Below are positions 35,361 to 48,860 of a stretch of DNA of 64,000 nt, piece by piece. Where the stretch lies: NCBI GenBank assembly GCA_024138025.1, contig JAMXBD010000391.1:682001-746000 (forward strand). The letters are read 5' to 3'. Each line of letters starts with the position of its first letter. The stretch's first letter is position 1. The DNA comes from Combretum micranthum (taxonomy: Eukaryota > Streptophyta > Magnoliopsida > Myrtales > Combretaceae). The translations under genes and the position numbers were made by a program. The notes below the pieces were generated by a model. It made no database searches and was not told where the DNA came from. It saw nothing but the letters and a program-made list of their open reading frames with translations.

Positions 35361-36610
35361 AGGATTGGACTGAACCGAACGGTTCAACCAGAACTGGCAT
35401 CAAAAGCGATCTGGTGCTTACGAGTGACCCGTTTCTACTTTAAACGAGCCAGACTTGGATAACTCAATTGGTTCAATCGTGACCCGGCTAACCCGACCAA
35501 GTCAACCAAGTCACAATGCAACATATTAAAAAAATAAAAAAAAATGCTAAATTTCGGAAGCCTAACATGGTAAAATAAAACATTAAAATGAAACCTAGAA
35601 ATATTAGCGTCACACAGTAAAGAAACCAGACCCCTTAGTAAAAGGCGCGACCTTGATTGTGCCTTACCGCTTTCAGCAGCACTAAATCGAACACCTAATA
35701 CATCACCTCCTTCTTCAACCTTAATCCAAATAACACATCTCCAACAAACTCAAACACCAAGTCACCAAGACATTGTCACTCACCCATACAACTCACTGAG
35801 CTGTCAAGTCGACTTAATCGCCAGCTACCTAAAAGCCAAATAAACCAACCAAAACTGGTAAAGTAACAGAGATGTGCTTCACTTTGGTTTCATTTCAACT
35901 CACAAAAGTTTTAATTTTTTTACTTGAACTACTCTATTTTGTGATTTTCCTGATTTATCCATCTTCGTGGATTGAGATTTACGAAGCTAAAGTTTTTCTT
36001 TTTGGCCACTTACGGAGCTAAAGTTGAACTAGAAGAGAAAATGGCCTAATAACAGTAAAACAACTCACATAAGTTTGTGCTGTTACTTTTTGTGGGACTT
36101 GTTATTTTATTTATTTATTTTAATTGGTTTTAGATTTGTGTGTTTTAAACTACCTATGTCTGTCATTGCTACGGGTCTTAATGGGTCTTGGGACATGTGA
36201 ATGGGAGATGAGGATTGTGAGAAATTGAGAATAGGTGTTAACTTCACACATTTGTCAAATTTATTATTGAAAAAGGTGGTATAGTACAAATACAAGCTAC
36301 AAAGAGTATATAACTGGGATTGACTTTGTCAATTAATAATACAAATATAAACCCCTTCCTGATCACTCAAACATAGACACATTAATTGGTCCAATTATAG
36401 GTTATGAATTGATTTCTTTAATTGAAAATTTTTGTATTTTAAATTAATATTTCAAGAGTAAACCAAATATTACTTATAAATATGATAATATTGATATATA
36501 TTTTATTTATTTATTTTTCATAATTAGGATATAACTTATAATTTTATTTTCAGTGACACCGATTTAACCTTTGGTTTAACCCGATTCGACCCCCGACCCC
36601 CTGTAGTCGT
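35361..36610. mobile_element. Possible MITE-like element, related to 22267-22715
   Basis: The left arm (GGACTGAACCGAACGGTTC and on) and the reverse complement of the right arm (GGGGTCGGGGGTCGAATCG and on) are GC-rich and lead into AT-rich interior, as in the block at 22267-22715. The arms are poorly matched, so this may be two adjacent fragments. Confidence 0.3.
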
Positions 36611-36877
36611 TGGCAAATAGCTGGCTGGAAGACTTAGTGGTTATGCTCATAGTAGACAAGTGGTGATCATTGTCACAATCTTGGCTACACAAGTTGATTT
36701 TAACCGAGACATAGTGTACCCGAGTGGAGGTATCCTGTTCAAGTCATCCAAGCAACATGCTCGATTTGGTAGAGAGGAAAGTAAACAACGCGGGACTTCA
36801 TGGACTTACTCTGGTCTAGTCTAGTGAGAAAATGGGCTCAGCTCGGATAAGCTTAAGGCTAAAGTTGGACTGCCAAC

Positions 36878-36879
<2 letters not shown>

Positions 36880-36941
<62 letters not shown>

Positions 36942-36942
36942 T
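36880..36942. repeat. AAT trinucleotide microsatellite, about 21 units
   Basis: Uninterrupted ATA/TAA repeats. Translated on the minus strand they give a run of leucine codons, which is an artefact of the repeat. Confidence 0.95.
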
Positions 36943-38127
36943 TAGACATTATTAAAGATATAAGGTTTTTTTTTTTTGATATATAATCTCTAAAGAAATT
37001 AATTGCCATAACAAGATTTAGATACAATTAATTACTATAAAACTGTTGCAAAATGGCATGTTAAAAATATAATTTAAGTTTAATAAGAAATCACATATTG
37101 AACATGCAATTTTATTGTCATTCTTTTCTGAGAAATACATGTTAAAGATATGATTTTGCAATGGTACAAGTTTGTGTGAATCAAATGCTCTACATATGGG
37201 TTTTGCTTATTTTCAAAAATCACATGTTATGGTTGTGATTCTATGACGGTAAAAATGGCAATTGACTTTGTATAAGACATATCATGGTAATTTTTTTTCA
37301 AGTAATGTAGGTTTTACACCTAGCAAAATCTTATAGGATATATTTTATCAAAAGGTCAAAATATTTAAGACTAAGTTCATTCGAGGTCTCAACATTTAGA
37401 GAAGTAAGTTAATTGATAGGTATCAACAGGAAAAATATTTAAAATTAAAACTTAGAAGATTTGACACGTTATGACACATGTTAACTTGTGACATTAATTG
37501 ACTCACTTTTGTAAACGTTGTGACCTCTTTTTAATTACTCAAAACGTTGTAATCTTAGATAAATTAAACTTATTTCCAATAATACCTAATTTACAAATAA
37601 TGACATTTTAATATTCAACTATGAATTATTTGATAAATGTGGAAATTTATGTTATAAAATCAAACAATACCTAATGTACAAATAATGACATTTTAATATT
37701 CATAATTTATATAGTTTTGGAACAAATGGTAGATCTTAGGATGAACAATAAATATGTCCCTTATATTTACTTCATATGCCTTTTACTCCCTTATTTAAAA
37801 TCATGAGCTTAGACTCTAAAATCTTAAACAAAAAAAAAAAAAAAAGCATTTAAGTCTTAAAAGTACAAAATGCTTTTTGTTTTTGTTTTTGCTTTTTTTT
37901 TTTCCTTTATAATTTGAGGATTAAGTGTATGGTTTTAAATGTTAAGTGCACATGAAACGGAATAAGAAGGTTATATTTACACTTTAATGATGTATTATAT
38001 AGTCATCTATATTATTAAAAAAACAAAGTAATGTTAGTATTTTATATATTTTACTATAGCTATCTTTATAATTCAAAAAAAGATGAAAGTTAAAATTGGG
38101 ATAATGAAATATAATTTATGATAAACG

Positions 38128-40412
38128 ACAATCAAGCACATGAACTTTCAGAGGTTCAGTTTCAATACCTGAACTTTTCAAGGTCATTTACGATACCTCG
38201 GTAAATTTTATTTATACTTTTAATTGTTTAATTAATTTTAATCCAAAGTCTAAATAATTAAATTTGGAAGACTAAAACCTATGGACTTCAAGAGCCCACT
38301 CGAGCCCATTATGATCCTTAAGCGTTTCATCATTTCTTATTTTTCTAACCTTTACTTTTGGATTGATTATATATACAAGGGTTCATTTCAAGACTTTAGC
38401 AATGTGGGACAATAGGTCCTCCTATACAACATAAAACACTAGAAGAGATCTAACTAATTTGACTTCTTGACACTAGGAAACTACACCTCCTAGAGCGTAT
38501 AATGTGAAAATACCAGCAAAGCCAAAATTTAGCATGATAGAAAGCGAATAAGTGATCGTGATGCTTCCGATCCAATAGGTAAGAATGTAGATCATAATAC
38601 AAAAGCTTTGGACCTTGATCGGGAAGATTTTTAAGCAAATAATGTTAAGAATAGCTCTAAATCCTATGACTATGACACTAACATATGAACCATGACACTT
38701 CTTAATGAGATTACAGCATAGGCAACAGGACGTATGTTACCAATGGAGTGGCTCTATTTCACGCATAAAAAATAGAGCAAGCATTTTGAAATGGAGCGGC
38801 TCAACGACTAACAAGAACAGAGCTTGACAGATCAGAGTAGACTCAAGCACTAACGAGCATTCAAGATTGAGCAGTAGGTACTCAAGCTACCACATGAAAC
38901 AAGATTAAGCTTGACATATCAGAGTAGACCCGAGCAGTTGCCATCAACTTGATTGGCTGGGCAAAGTCGAGCCATCACGCATAACAACCTGAGCTCGAAA
39001 CCAGCAGCATAAAATTGATCAAATAGCGAGCTAAGCAACTGTTATTAAATGATGAGCCATAACAGCCTTAATCAAAGTAGTCAACAACCAAGCAGAGTCT
39101 CAAGCAACAGCCTGTGAAGCATTTGAGTTGATCCGAACTTTACATTTTCCAATCTGCCATGTTCTTCAGAAACTAAGCTCACCATATAAGACTAGGACAG
39201 CATGTCACGACCTAAAATTCTGCCATGCATCCGAGCTCTACCGAATAGCTACCATGACCTGTTATCTATTGATCAAACCAGTGCCGCCATCAAACTCAAC
39301 TAAGTACTCATCTGTAGCAGTATTATGGAACAACAAATGTAGTTTGATACGCACCAGTGACGAGGAACATCGCCTCAGTTGCCAACCTGATCTACCTCAA
39401 ACTGAGTGTCTATAGCGGCACTCGAGCGCTCAACACAACACTGCTTAAGCGCACATTAAGGAAGCACTAGCACCGTATTTCAGCCAAGCGACCACCGACC
39501 TGCAATTGGCTAAATACCTAAGCTCCTTCTACGCACGTTACTGACGTGCTCCCCTACCGAGCAAAACTTGATGAGTAGACCAAGCCAAGCACTCCATCAG
39601 TAGCTAAACTTGTAGACCTACTACTATCTAGACTCTAGCTCCACATCGAGCTGAGTTGGTTCACAATAACGAGCCACTTCAAGATATGCTCCAAAGCGCC
39701 CACCTGAGTTGCAACAGTTGAAGACTAAGCTCCTAATACCGACCTGACTTGTTCAAACAATTACTAAGCTCCACATGGCAGTAGAACATAACAAACCAAT
39801 AACCACTTATTTGGTTTAGTGCCCACTGACCTGACCTGCAATCTCAAAGAGCACCCATGAGACGCATCCAAGTGAGCTCTAGCACTAGTTTGTGTATGAG
39901 ACAAAGAGAGAAGAAGAGAGAGAGGGTTAGAATTTGGGTTGGAAGATAGAGAGAGGGAGTTGGCATAGTGGGGCCAATTATCCCACATTGAAAATTTTGC
40001 AAGAATCCTTCTTGTTTATAATGAGTAATTAGACACTACATATACGAGAAGGAAGCCATGACGGAAGTGTAGGTTTGCCATATCGGTGGGCTTGTTTACT
40101 GTTGTTGGATTTGAGCATATTATGGGTTTTTTGAAGTTTCTAAAATTCAAATCAGTGAAAAAAAAAATAATATCAATTATGATAAATAGTAATAAAAATA
40201 TAAATAAGAAATAAGGTCATAAATGAAATATAAATATAAAAATGTTAAGATGCCATGTTAGATGACACGTGTCATAACGTGATTGGTTCATACATCTATG
40301 TTAGCAACGGAGTTAACACAGTTAACTGAGGTATAAAAAATGATCTCGAAAAGTTCAATTAGGTACTGAAATTGAACTTTTGAAAGTTCAAGTACTTTAT
40401 TGAGTTTTCAGA
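38128..40412. mobile_element. Element with long terminal inverted repeats, about 2.3 kb
   Basis: The left arm (AGCACATGAACTTTCAGAGG, then CAATACCTGAACTTTTC, then CGATACCTCGGT) matches the reverse complement of the right arm (AGTACTTGAACTTTCAAAAG, CAGTACCTAATTGAACTTTT, TATACCTCAGT). The match can be followed inward, with gaps, to CAATGTGGGACAAT (38403) against CAATGTGGGATAAT (39986), giving arms of about 300-430 bp. Such long arms fit Mutator-like elements. The interior (38640-39880) is GC-richer, contains repeated GACAGATCAGAGTAGAC-type pieces and has no recognisable transposase. The target duplication was not resolved and the left tip may be lost. Confidence 0.55.
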
Positions 40413-40819
40413 AAAAGTTGAGGTACCAATCTTGACATTAATCCTAAAATGACATATATGCAAGTTATCAATTAGATTTATAAAGTTTTGTATTTCTTAT
40501 TTCTTATAAATGATAACTATCATATAAAAAAATTGTATGTGCTTAAACAATATTATGAACGGTTTAATTACTTAATTATTTATGATTTTTAATGTATTCC
40601 TATTATGCATGCCGCATTCACTAATATTTCTATAGAGGAATGCCAAAATTATAACGTTATTGTAAGTAAAAGCTGGCTTAGATGTGTTTACCATCTTCTA
40701 ATAAATTTGAGAATTGGTATTATCCTTAGTTGCATAAAAATAAAAAGACTGATCAATAAAGCCGTTAAAAATTAGTCAACATATATAAATATTAATAAAT
40801 AAATACAAGAAGAATCATC
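40413..40819. other. Short spacer between two inverted-repeat elements
   Basis: AT-rich, nothing recognised. The right arm of the preceding element may extend a little into it (to about 40440). Confidence 0.5.
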
Positions 40820-41696
40820 TATAAATCATGGTAAGTTTCATTTATAGTTCATGAACTTTTTGATTTGTAATAGATTCGTATCTAAAGAAAATTTCGCTAC
40901 AAGAAAGTACTTGAAATTTTTAAAAGTTTAACTTAAAGTACCTCTAGATAGAATTCATTCATTTTTTTCTCATCAAAATGCTGATGTGGAAATTAAACCT
41001 GATTAAAATATCATCTTTTCTTATCCACATGGGCTTTTTTGTTATTTTTTAATTTTTTTTTACTTTTCTCTCTTTCTCTCCTCTTCTTCTTCTTCTTTAA
41101 ATAAATTAAAAAAAACTTTACAACCTATTAAAAAAGTTTTTATTGGCAAAAAAATAAAAATAAAAAAGTTCCTTTTTAACTTTCCATTCTCTCTCTCTCT
41201 TCAACACCCCCACCACCACTTCCACAACTGTGGAGTCTTAATAGAGGTTTTAGAGAGAAGAAGCGAGTTAGAGAGAAAAAAATGGAATCTTGAGTTTGAA
41301 GAAGATGAAGTCGTCCCTTAACCAAACGAAACATAACATGAACCTAAATAGTAGTTGTTGTTGTTGTTGTTTTGTTTTTGTTCTTTTTTTTAATGTTAAT
41401 TCTTAGGCGGTTTTAAGGTGTTTTTTTTTTCTTAAAGAACAAGAAGAAGGAAGAGAGAGAGAGAAAGGAAAGTTTAAAAAAAAAAAAAGAACTTTTCTTA
41501 ATAGGTTCTACGTTTTTTTTTTTTTTTGAAGAAGAAGAAGAAGGAAAGGATAGAGAAAGAGAGAAAAGTAAAAAATATTTAAGTGAAACTTTTAAAAAAT
41601 TAAGTACTTTCTTATAGCCAAATTTTCTTTTGGTACAGATATATTATAAACAAAAAAGTTCAGTTATTGTGAATGAAACTTACCCCTATAAATCAT
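40820..41696. mobile_element. Mutator-type MITE with long inverted arms and 10-bp target duplication
   Basis: The element spans 40830-41686. TATAAATCAT flanks both ends (40820-40829 and 41687-41696). The left arm starts GGTAAGTTTCATTTATAG and the right arm, reverse-complemented, starts GGGGTAAGTTTCATTCAC. Both continue through AAAGAAAATTT, AAGAAAGTACTT, TTTTAAAAGTTT, ACTTTTCTCTCTTTCTC, a CTT tract and AACCTATTAA. The left arm has about 130 extra bases (41000s) not found in the right arm. The 9-10 bp duplication and long arms fit non-autonomous Mutator elements. The centre (41160-41490) has GAG-rich and GTT-rich simple repeats and no gene. Confidence 0.75.
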
Positions 41697-42842
41697 AAAG
41701 GTAGATTATAAACACTCTTTTATATTGCTTTATATACACTTAACCGTTTTATCTTTGAAATCATGCCTTTAGATTACTAAACTCTTCAAAAATTGCATTT
41801 TAGCTAATTTAGGAGGGTTCAAATGTACTTTTTTTCTTTCTTTTTTAAAGATTCAATGATCTATTCGCACATTTCAAAGCCAAGCAGCAGAGTGCATATG
41901 AAATAAATATAATAAATGTATTTACAATTTATCCTAAATCTTATTCTCAAATAAAATACATATCAAATGCTTTATGAGCTTGTATGATTTGTTAAAATTA
42001 AACATCATAAGGGGTGAAACACATGTCTACTTTTGATACAAAAAATATTTACTAATTTAAAGTTGATATGAAAAAAAATTACCAAAATACACTTCAAAAT
42101 CCTGTTTCTAAGTAAGTATATGCATAATTTATATGTAAATCACATTTTAGACATGCAATACCAAGTTTTGGTACCGTAACTAAATGGTGTTTGATAATGG
42201 AGACATAGTTTTTTACATGAAAATCGTGGTATTTCGACGGTCACATTTCAAATTTCAAAAAGTCATCACTCCTTCTCTCTTTTGCTGGCCTTTCTCTTTT
42301 TCGTTTTTTTGCTCTCTCTCTCTCTCTCTCTAATTGATATCATCTCTTCTTTTTCTCCCTTGTTTCCTGTTTGTTTCTTCTTACTTTTCTGGGCATAGAA
42401 TATCACGAGTATTAGACATGATATCCATATGAAATTCATACGAGTATCGCTTCTTTAAACAGCGATATATGTATTATATATAATTTTTTATATATTCTAT
42501 GTATAAGTCTTAATTTTTGAGTTGTATATTGATAATTATTTTCATTTTAATCTTGAATAAATAATTATTATTGACAAAAACCTTAAACAAAATATTATTT
42601 CCATCATAAGCAAAGGTTATGTATGTTTATAATTAATAGATATATTATGGTAGAAAAAAAAATGAATGCGAATAAATTTTTGAAATTTATACAATGATAT
42701 TTGAATTAAAATACACAAAATTAAAACACAAACATCATAATACAATCAAAATTAAAATACTTCTTGTTAATGAAGATACTAATGAAACTAAATAAAAAGG
42801 CAAATTACCTTCTCACATAGAATATCTACCCATATCTTGTTA
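41697..42842. other. AT-rich spacer before unit B
   Basis: No gene recognised. It holds a CT microsatellite near 42313-42331 and A/T-rich DNA. The duplicated sequence starts at 42843, matching the first base of the window, so whether the repeat extends further left cannot be judged from this window. Confidence 0.6.
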
Positions 42843-45800
42843 GTCTAGGTAAAATTCAGGCGGATATTAAGAGTCATAAAGCAATGTATGGGTGTAAATT
42901 TTCTATAACATGAACTTTATATACCCTATTTTCATCTTGGAAATGTATTGTAACAATTAGAGTACAGGTTCCAAGGTGTTCTATACCTACTTTATAAAAA
43001 ACATAATAAACAAAAAAATATAATAATTTTAGCTTTTTTTTTTTCTTCTACAATCAGTTTTGTTGAAGATCATAATTTGTAGACTTTTTTTTATGAATTT
43101 TTATTTTGAGAGAACGTTATTTTTACATGCTTACTTTTAAATTATATAGAAATTTTTTTTTTAATCTTTTAAGGTTAATTAATACTAAAGTGCCTCTAAT
43201 TTTTTTTTTTTAAATTTTGGAATTTGCTATAGGTTCTCTATATTGCAAAACTTGTGATATTAAAAAATTATTTTTTAAAAAACTCCTTCATTTGTTTATT
43301 GTAAATATATAAAAATAAGGTAGTTGTATGTATGACATGAACCAACATATATATATATATATATATAATGTTAGATTTAAAAAAAAAAACAAAAAACTAC
43401 AAATTTTTTAGAGGTATAGGGTAGGTAAAGGTACTATAGGCAAAAGTGGACATGGATTGGTTTCGTTGGATTTTTACTTAAAATCAAAACCAAACTATAA
43501 TTTATGGGTTGTTTTTTTTTTCCAATCCAAATCCAAATAATTAAATAACAGTTTAGTTTATGTTAGAAATTTTTCAAATCATTTAATAATAGTTTGTTTT
43601 AATCTTTTAAATCGTTGTTAAATTTAAATATTTAATTACACTACAAATTTTAAATTGTAAATCATAGCAAAACACTCATAAATCTATCACACTCATAATT
43701 CATAATTCTTTATATAATCATTCAGTCATCCATCAAAAAAGTATATTCACTATTAATACATAATAAGCCATAATCTATAATTTTCCAAAACTATTTACTC
43801 AATCATTACCAACAAATTTGGCCAAAACAAGATTCGTAAATCAACAAAAGTCAACCGTGAATAAAAGCAATTCGCTAACAAAATACATTAAACAATTAAT
43901 ACATAATAAGGATTATAAACTAAACAAATTCATACTCTAGAGGTTAAAACAATTAACAAAAAAACAAAGAAAAAAGGAGAAAGAATATGTATCTTGAAGT
44001 TAAGAAAAAAAAACTTCAAAAAAGAACACGTTGATATTAACTAATATTTATTAAATAATAAATATCACAACGAAATTATGAGAATATATATGTAAGTTTC
44101 TATCAATCTATAAAGAGATTTATGGTTACAAGTAAAATATTGTTTCTTCTTCTAAAACAATTTGTTTGGTTTATGGATTGGTTCGATTTATACTTTCAAA
44201 CCAATAATAAACTTACAGATTAGTTTGAACGAAATTTTTTAAATTAAATTATTTGAAATACCATATTTTTGGATTGATTTGATTTTAAGTAATAGTCGTA
44301 CCCCGACAGTGTAGGACATGACAATTATGTTGCATGTGTCATCTCTAAGTGACATGTGCAAGTCATTTCGATACTAAGTGTGTTTCAAATCCAATTTTAA
44401 TTGAGAATTTTTTTTTTTTTGTAAAAATTTCAACAAATTATCTTTTGTTTTTCTATTGTTTGGGTTTGTCAAAATCTATTAAATTTAACATGTTTGGAAA
44501 ATAAATTTTACAAAATACTTATTTATAGATATTGCCCACAAAAACCGTAAAATGAGTACAACTCAATTACAAAACTTTTGAACATAAAGGTTCATATCAA
44601 AATCAATTTAACATACTTAATAGTCAATTAGTTATAGTTATCCAAGTATATAATAAAATAAGATTATAATGAAATTCTTTCACAAAAACTTGTAATGTCC
44701 ATATCTCATTCAATGCTATCTAATTGGACTACTTATTGTAGCATCATCCCCATCAAACCATCAAAAGAACCTGAAATGTTAATAAAATGAGCTGTGAAGA
44801 AATAAGTACACACAAGCATGTCACACACATCTAATCTAATGCAATATCCACATGTTAGGTAATTAATATCATAGTTCACAAGCAAGGCATTCCTAACGTC
44901 TCGAAAATATCAACACTTATAAGAGCACTCATGACTCTTGCCAACATAAAAAGGGTAGGGTTCCCTCAACGAATCACGCACTAAATATGTGGATTTGATA
45001 AGTCCCAAAAACTTATCAAAAACGAAAAAGAATAAAGCAGTCTCATACGAATTAATTCCACACAAGCACTCATCAATGAGCACAGTTGTAAACCCTGTAA
45101 AATATTGAATTTATAGAGTCTAGTTGTTAAGAGGAATTTTATAAATATCTCAATCAATAATAGATAATCAGACTCTTGAATATAGACGTCATCTATATAA
45201 ACTTAATGAAACTCTAGAAGTCTTAACACATTAGTACATTTATATAATAACAATAATTAAGTAACGTACACATAAGTATATATAAAAGAAAAGACACACA
45301 CACAGATATATATATATATATATATATATATAACTCTCCTATTAGAATTATACTACCACCAACTTTATGAGAAAATGACAATGAAACTTATTCATAGATA
45401 TTTTTTCTTTTTTTTCTACACCCCTTCAATGCGGATATATAACAGTGGGAAAAGACAATGCGTATTTCCAGAACAGTGGTATAATGTAGGCAGCAAATGA
45501 GAGTTAACAATAGGTTAAGGTCCCAATGATATTAATGAAGCTTAGTCCAAAGAGGTAGTCAACCACACAACTTTCTTGCCTCCATATCTTCAACATTAAA
45601 CCCATTCTTATTACATGTAATATCACTTGAGAATAGCAGAAGGATGCAAAGTAGGCTAGCCCACCCTTATTTTCTCTTCAACTAGCCATGCAGACGCATG
45701 CAGACCTACTCTAAAATTGTTTGACATTCTTATATTTTTCCCCGTTAGAATACAAACACACCATCTCTTTTGGTCTCATAAGGTCTTACGCAAAGAAAGA

Positions 45801-48610
45801 TCATCATCCCTATCCATTTCTTCAGCTAACGAACTCCATTAGATCCACATGCAACTCCAACAAGAGTTCACGAAATTGCGTTTCCACCACATGTAAGTAT
45901 ATGGCAACAAATCCCGTATACATTATTCTCTTTCACATGCCTTGTGCCAAATCCTCTCTCATTTGTGTTCCATTACACAGCGACCTCAGAACCCGATTAC
46001 TTGTCGCCGAAGCTCGATGTGTATAGACACGCGGATACCACCGTGTAATTTTGGCTATGTCTTTTTCAGTTCCTCACTTTCCTTCCTTCTTTCTTCCTTG
46101 CAACTAAGACTCTTTTTCTCTTCTAGTGTATATTGCAAAGACTTCCTTAGTTTCGAATTCGTAAGCTCGAACCATCAATCGTTTTGCGTAACCACCTCCT
46201 CGTTAGGCACAACCGTAACACCTAGACGCTATCAAGTTGAAAGCATGGGGGTTAACAATAAAAGGAGACGTGGACCTTCATTCTTCCAATGTCGTGGCTG
46301 TCGCTATATTTCCTGTAGACTACGTAACGCTTGATGCTTGAACCATAACATAAATCCTAGCATTACTAGTTAATAAGAGCTAAAAACAAAATGCTACTTC
46401 CCATAGTTGGTTGAATGGGATTTGGTGACAATTATTCCTAAGTGAACTCAACTTTTCTTATAAACTTAACGACCTTAATTTAAACGATTTTGTCTACGAG
46501 TAAATATCCTGAAATAAATATCATTAAAACTTACAGTAATAATTTGATGCAGAGGAAGGAGATGGTGATAAACCGCTAATTAATTCATCCATTAAGTATA
46601 TAAATGTATGTAATGTACTTAAGTTTTGTATGATCACTTGTTAATAGAGTAAAACATATTGTGTCCATATTAGAACAATTAAATATTGCCGTTATAGTCA
46701 AACTTGTAGATAAGCCTCTAAAAAAAATGCACTTAAAATGAGGAAGATATTATTAAAATAAGAAACAATATTGAAACTACAAAAGTAGCTAAATTCAATA
46801 TAATTTATTTAAGTATCTAGTGAAATAAAATCCTATACCTATTAATTATATTGTCGTTTTATTTAGGTGATTCCGAGTCATAATTTGATTACCCGAACGA
46901 CTACTATGATCAGTAATCGACATGGCATAGTGAGTATCTTTCCTATGAGTATTACATTTGATTGTGTTTGTAGTTAGTCGCACAATAATAATATATATTT
47001 TGAAATGGGACGTGTGGGGAATGGGTTTATGCATGTAAAATGGTGTTGTGTTTTGATTGTGATAAAATTTATTAATTATATAATAATTGAATCGGTATGT
47101 TGCATTATTAGAGTAATTGTATTGTAAATGTCTTTGATATTGATTGATCACCTTAAATGAACATTAATTATAGTCATTAAACAAATAAATGGTTCACACA
47201 TTGCATGACTTGCATGACGAAGGCCACAACTTTACGCTGTGAATCGGGTGTGGCTAATTGGAGTCATGTGACCACGGGCCCTACTTTAAACTTTGGGGAA
47301 CTACCTTGCACTTGGAAATGCAGCCTTTTAATTAGAGCCTTGCCGGCATGCCAATGCTTAGGAAATTATAATCATACCCTCGAGAATATAATTGTATGTC
47401 ACCATTTAACTAATTAATATGAACTGTTTATTTTAAACATATAAAAATCGGATTAGTTGCTACTAGGACCTAGGGTGATTGATTCCTGGAGTTGATGTGT
47501 AATGGAGATTATTTCCCAACCTACGTAATGGAGGGCGCAAATCCATACTATGTGCAGTTCTCTTGATGACTGCATGTATTTGAGTCATATGGTTGCTTTG
47601 CATTGCATTGCATTGCATATCGTGTTAATTAATTTGTTTGAAAACATGTTTGAAAGGTGTAATACGAGAAAGTTGCTCACTAAGCTGATTGTAGCTTACC
47701 CCTCCTGCACTTTGTAGGGGTCTAGGCACTTGTACAGTATCCTTCTGAAATTGCAATAAGGCTCACAATCCAATATGAGGGTGCCACTTCTTAGGTTAAG
47801 CAACTAAATAGCAACCAACACACAATTTAGCTGAGTTTAAGTCTTAGCCTAGTTATTAATATTACCTTAGCAAATAACATACAATTATTGCGTACTTGTT
47901 AACCGATTGAAACCTTGTTTTCCTATTTCCAAGTTTAAAGTCATTTGTTGTTTAAAATTCAAATGTATTGTGTTAAGATGAGTATTCAAGCAGTCTTAAC
48001 CAATTTTCCTAAATTCTCATTAGTTAAACTTAGGTTAGGATCCAAGTGATCATGGCTCTAGTTTAGGACTCTACTCATTTGCATACATCGAGTCTGAGTT
48101 GTAGATAAGTGATATTTTCTAGGCTTCTATGTCATCTTTTTTTTTTTTTTTTTTTTTTTTTTTGCCTAAGTTACCTAGTTAATTATTTAGGCTAGGATTG
48201 GTGGTGGGGTTTGTGTCTTTGCCTTCCAAGAATAGATGCTCATAGTCCACAATTTTCATAAAGTCTTTAACACCTTATTCCAGTTATTAAGCAAGTAAGA
48301 ATGAAGGATTTTTATTTAGATGAGACATTTCATGCTTAATGTGGTTGCTTGATGTAGTATATGTCAATTTTACAAAAGATTTGAAGGTTTTACAAGTTAA
48401 AAAACTAGAGTTTTTGATGCTCGGGAAGATAAGAATAACTCTTGATAGGACATGCCCATGGGAGGGGCTGTAGTGGTCTCTAGGGTTAGGTTAAGGATGA
48501 TCAAGGGTCGTGACACGGCTCATGCTATGGGTCGTGGAGATCTTGGTCCAAAAATGAGGTTAACCAGAGATAACCACCACCCTCCATATGGGCGGTGGGT
48601 AAAACCATGG
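42843..48610. other. Unit B non-coding region, counterpart of 1-6752
   Basis: Same content as unit A: the weak MITE (about 43434-44304), the unrecognised conserved segment (45718-46334) and AT-rich spacer. The 1.04-kb block of unit A is missing at about 47707. An AT tract at 45304-45331 is longer than in unit A, and a poly-T run of about 30 lies near 48134-48163. Confidence 0.6.
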
Positions 48611-48860
48611 CCTTCCATATGGGTCATGGTGAGCGTGGTGGTACCTTAGGTGAAGATCAAAGAATTTCATGGCCTTCCACTGGTTTGTAGTATAAGTGGT
48701 GTTAGGCCAGGCGCAAACTAGAGAATCCTATGGCCTTTTATATGGATCGTGGTGATGGTGATAGGAGCCTTGGTGAGTTTTCAGATAAGTCCACTACCTT
48801 CCTTATAGGTAATGGCATGGGTGCTGGCGGCTTAGATAAGTTTCTAAACAAGTCCACCAG
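48611..48860. repeat. Diverged 62-bp tandem repeat (unit B)
   Basis: Counterpart of 6753-6999, with the same four units beginning CCTTCCATATGGGTC, CCTTCCACTGG, CCTTTTATATGG and CCTTCCTTATAGG. Confidence 0.6.

Larger units (their letters stand above)
34216..38127. other. Intergenic spacer with MITE remnants and a trinucleotide microsatellite
   Basis: No gene recognised. From 34620 to 35110 the sequence belongs to the dispersed repeat family also seen near 14640 and 23650. An inverted-repeat block lies at 35361-36610, an AAT microsatellite at 36880-36942, and poly-A or poly-T runs near 36967, 37831 and 37898. Confidence 0.55.

Noticed and set aside
36821..37027. Minus-strand ORF with a long leucine run
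   Set aside because: The leucines come from the AAT microsatellite; the frame has no other protein-like feature.
39128..39415. 95-codon ORF inside the long-armed element
   Set aside because: It starts with a non-ATG codon and has no recognisable domain; it lies in transposon cargo and is probably chance.
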